7,391 nt of DNA from an uncultured Clostridiaceae bacterium (GTDB lineage: Bacteria > Bacillota > Clostridia > TANB77 > CAG-508). Below, in pieces: positions 6,721-7,391 of this stretch. The translations under genes were made by a program, and so were the position numbers. Where the stretch lies: assembly GCA_958402495.1 (NCBI GenBank), contig CATXTS010000100.1, positions 1-7,391 of the forward strand, given 5' to 3'. The first letter of the stretch is position 1; every line of letters starts with the position of its first letter. The notes beneath the pieces are model-generated. The model saw nothing but the letters and a program-made list of their open reading frames with translations. It did no database searches and was not told where the DNA came from.

Positions 6721-7092
6721 CTATTGTCCCTCCTCTATAATATGTTCTAATGCCATCGTAATAATCTTTTCAATATGCTCATCTTGTAAACTATAAAACA
6801 CTTGCTTTCCCTCTTTTCTATATTTTACTAATTTAGCACTTCTTAACAATTGTAATTGATGGGATACATTAGATTGTGTCAAGTTTAATAGCTCACATAA
6901 ATCACATACACACAATTCATTATTTAAAATGGCACAAATAATACGTAATCTCGTACTATCTGAAAACAATTTAAAGACATCTGCCATTTCTATAATTTCC
7001 TCTTCTGTTGGTTCTGTACGTCTAACTTCGTCAATTTTATGATAATGTGGACAGTTTTCTCCACAAATCAATTCTTGCAATTCTTCTTTCAT
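6721..7092 (-). CDS. cadC: CadC-type ArsR/SmtB metal-sensing repressor
   Basis: This 123-residue winged-helix repressor should bind its operator without metal and release it when Cd, Pb or Zn binds. It resembles S. aureus CadC along most of its length. ELCVCDL (59-65) gives C61 and C63 of the alpha3N metal site, with N-terminal C10 and C14 as the partner ligands. LTQSNVSHQLQLLRSAKLV (71-89) is the recognition helix-turn-helix and YRKEGKQVFYSL (91-102) the wing. D104, H106, H117 and E120 reproduce the alpha5 site with exactly CadC spacing. An additional C66 lies close to the CVC pair. The start chosen is the ATG at 7092, preceded by AAAGGAAAG. The frame stays open to an ATG at 7140, but that lies upstream of the predicted transcription start and inside the operator, so it is unlikely. 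It is the first gene of the operon with the ATPase and probably autoregulates. Confidence 0.92.
   Translation of the reverse strand: MKEELQELICGENCPHYHKIDEVRRTEPTEEEIIEMADVFKLFSDSTRLRIICAILNNELCVCDLCELLNLTQSNVSHQLQLLRSAKLVKYRKEGKQVFYSLQDEHIEKIITMALEHIIEEGQ
6728..6735 (-). promoter_or_regulatory. Ribosome binding site of the P1B ATPase
   Basis: GAGGAGGG on the minus strand lies within the last codons of the repressor gene and ends 8-9 nt before the ATPase ATG. It fixes the ATPase start at 6719 rather than the internal Met14, keeps the His/Cys-rich leader in the protein, and supports translational coupling to the repressor. Confidence 0.8.
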
Positions 7093-7119
7093 TTTTTCTT
7101 TCCTTTCTGTTTTTATATG

Positions 7120-7145
7120 AATATATGAATATCTATTCATATATT
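7120..7145. promoter_or_regulatory. Perfect 12-2-12 inverted repeat, predicted CadC/ArsR operator
   Basis: AATATATGAATA, TC, then TATTCATATATT form a perfect 12-bp inverted repeat with a 2-bp centre, the classical architecture of SmtB/ArsR operators with TGAA..TTCA half-site cores. It overlaps the -10 element and the expected transcription start of the repressor gene, so bound repressor would block RNA polymerase. Confidence 0.88.
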
Positions 7146-7169
7146 ATGCCAAATTTTCTTTTTTGTCAA
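7141..7169 (-). promoter_or_regulatory. Promoter of the cadC-cadA operon
   Basis: The minus strand has a perfect -35 TTGACA (7169-7164), a 17-nt spacer, and TAATAT (7146-7141) as the -10. The -10 overlaps the 12-2-12 operator. The start site would be near 7134, giving a leader of about 42 nt before the ATG at 7092. Confidence 0.8.
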
Positions 7170-7281
7170 TGGTTTTCATATATTTTTATTTGTATTCTTT
7201 GGGCTACATAATCGTCATTGAAAATTTTAAGTAAAAATCTGAAAATGTAGAATATAGAAGAACAGTAGAAGGAGCATAAAT

Positions 7282-7391
7282 ATGAATAAAGAAATAAAAG
7301 AAAATGGTGTAACCTTAGTAGCCTTAGTCATTACTATCATTCTTTTAATTATCCTAGCAGGAATTAGTTTGAATGTAACCATAGGCAAAGA
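7282..7391 (+). CDS. Type IV pilin-like/pseudopilin protein, N-terminal part (cut by window edge)
   Basis: Thirty-six codons are visible before the window ends. The translation begins MNKEIKENG and then VTLVALVITIILLIILAGIS. This is a short charged leader ending in Gly followed by a long hydrophobic helix, the layout of prepilin-peptidase substrates. Cleavage would fall after G9. Canonical mature pilins carry Glu at position 5 (FTLIE); here the sequence is VTLVA, the variant widespread in clostridial proteins of the GITLVALVITII type. The product would be membrane-anchored or assembled into a pilus-like fibre; the actual role needs the missing C-terminal domain. AGAAGGAG lies 7 nt before the ATG and supports this start. 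TAGAAT at 7248-7253 could be a -10, but no convincing -35 accompanies it. The gene runs divergently from the metal operon. Confidence 0.78.
   Translation, partial: MNKEIKENGVTLVALVITIILLIILAGISLNVTIGK

Noticed and set aside
7093..7140. Upstream ATG at 7140 extending the repressor by 16 residues
   Set aside because: It lies inside the predicted operator and upstream of the expected transcription start near 7134. It lacks a Shine-Dalgarno site, while the ATG at 7092 has AAAGGAAAG at proper distance and gives a CadC-like N-terminus.
7248..7253. TAGAAT as the promoter of the pilin-like gene
   Set aside because: It matches a -10 in 5 of 6, but no acceptable -35 lies 16-18 bases upstream (TTGAAA is 24 bases away), so it is not listed as a feature.

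Overview
The window is AT-rich, with strong Shine-Dalgarno sites (AGGAGG/GGAGG), ATG starts and lysine/glutamate/isoleucine-rich proteins. This points to a low-GC Firmicute, most likely a clostridial or related (possibly uncultured) bacterium. That assignment is inferred from style and gene content; nothing in the window fixes the species. Gene density is high: seven of the eight genes lie on the minus strand, and no stretch longer than about 190 bases lacks a gene.

Right part (about 4748-7169, minus strand): a two-gene heavy-metal resistance operon. A CadC-type ArsR/SmtB repressor is followed 1 nt later by a P1B-2 (Zn/Cd/Pb) ATPase, and a rho-independent terminator closes the unit. A consensus-like promoter (TTGACA, 17 nt, TAATAT) overlaps a perfect 12-2-12 inverted repeat, the expected operator. 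The repressor keeps both CadC metal sites. The pump keeps its metal-site signature and every other cytoplasmic motif, but the autophosphorylation motif, almost invariant in P-type ATPases, reads EKTGM instead of DKTGT. The acceptor aspartate is therefore glutamate. This is the most unusual feature of the window.

Left and middle part (1-4743, minus strand): a probable six-gene transcription unit. It starts with a large polytopic membrane protein resembling GT-C glycosyltransferases, whose promoter seems to overlap the ATPase terminator. It continues with lspA (lipoprotein signal peptidase), a hexapeptide-repeat acetyltransferase of the phosphonate-metabolism-associated type, a histidine phosphatase, an RluD-type pseudouridine synthase and the N-terminal part of an RsuA/RluB-type pseudouridine synthase cut by the window edge. 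Gaps are 4 to 33 nt. lspA and the rluD-like gene are direct neighbours in many Firmicutes; here two accessory enzymes sit between them.

Far right (7282-7391, plus strand): the start of a divergently transcribed pilin-like protein with a class III-like prepilin N-terminus that lacks the usual Glu at position 5 of the mature protein. The 189-base divergent region between it and the repressor holds the metal operon's promoter and operator, plus two further imperfect copies of the operator half-site. No RNA genes, CRISPR arrays or insertion sequences were seen.
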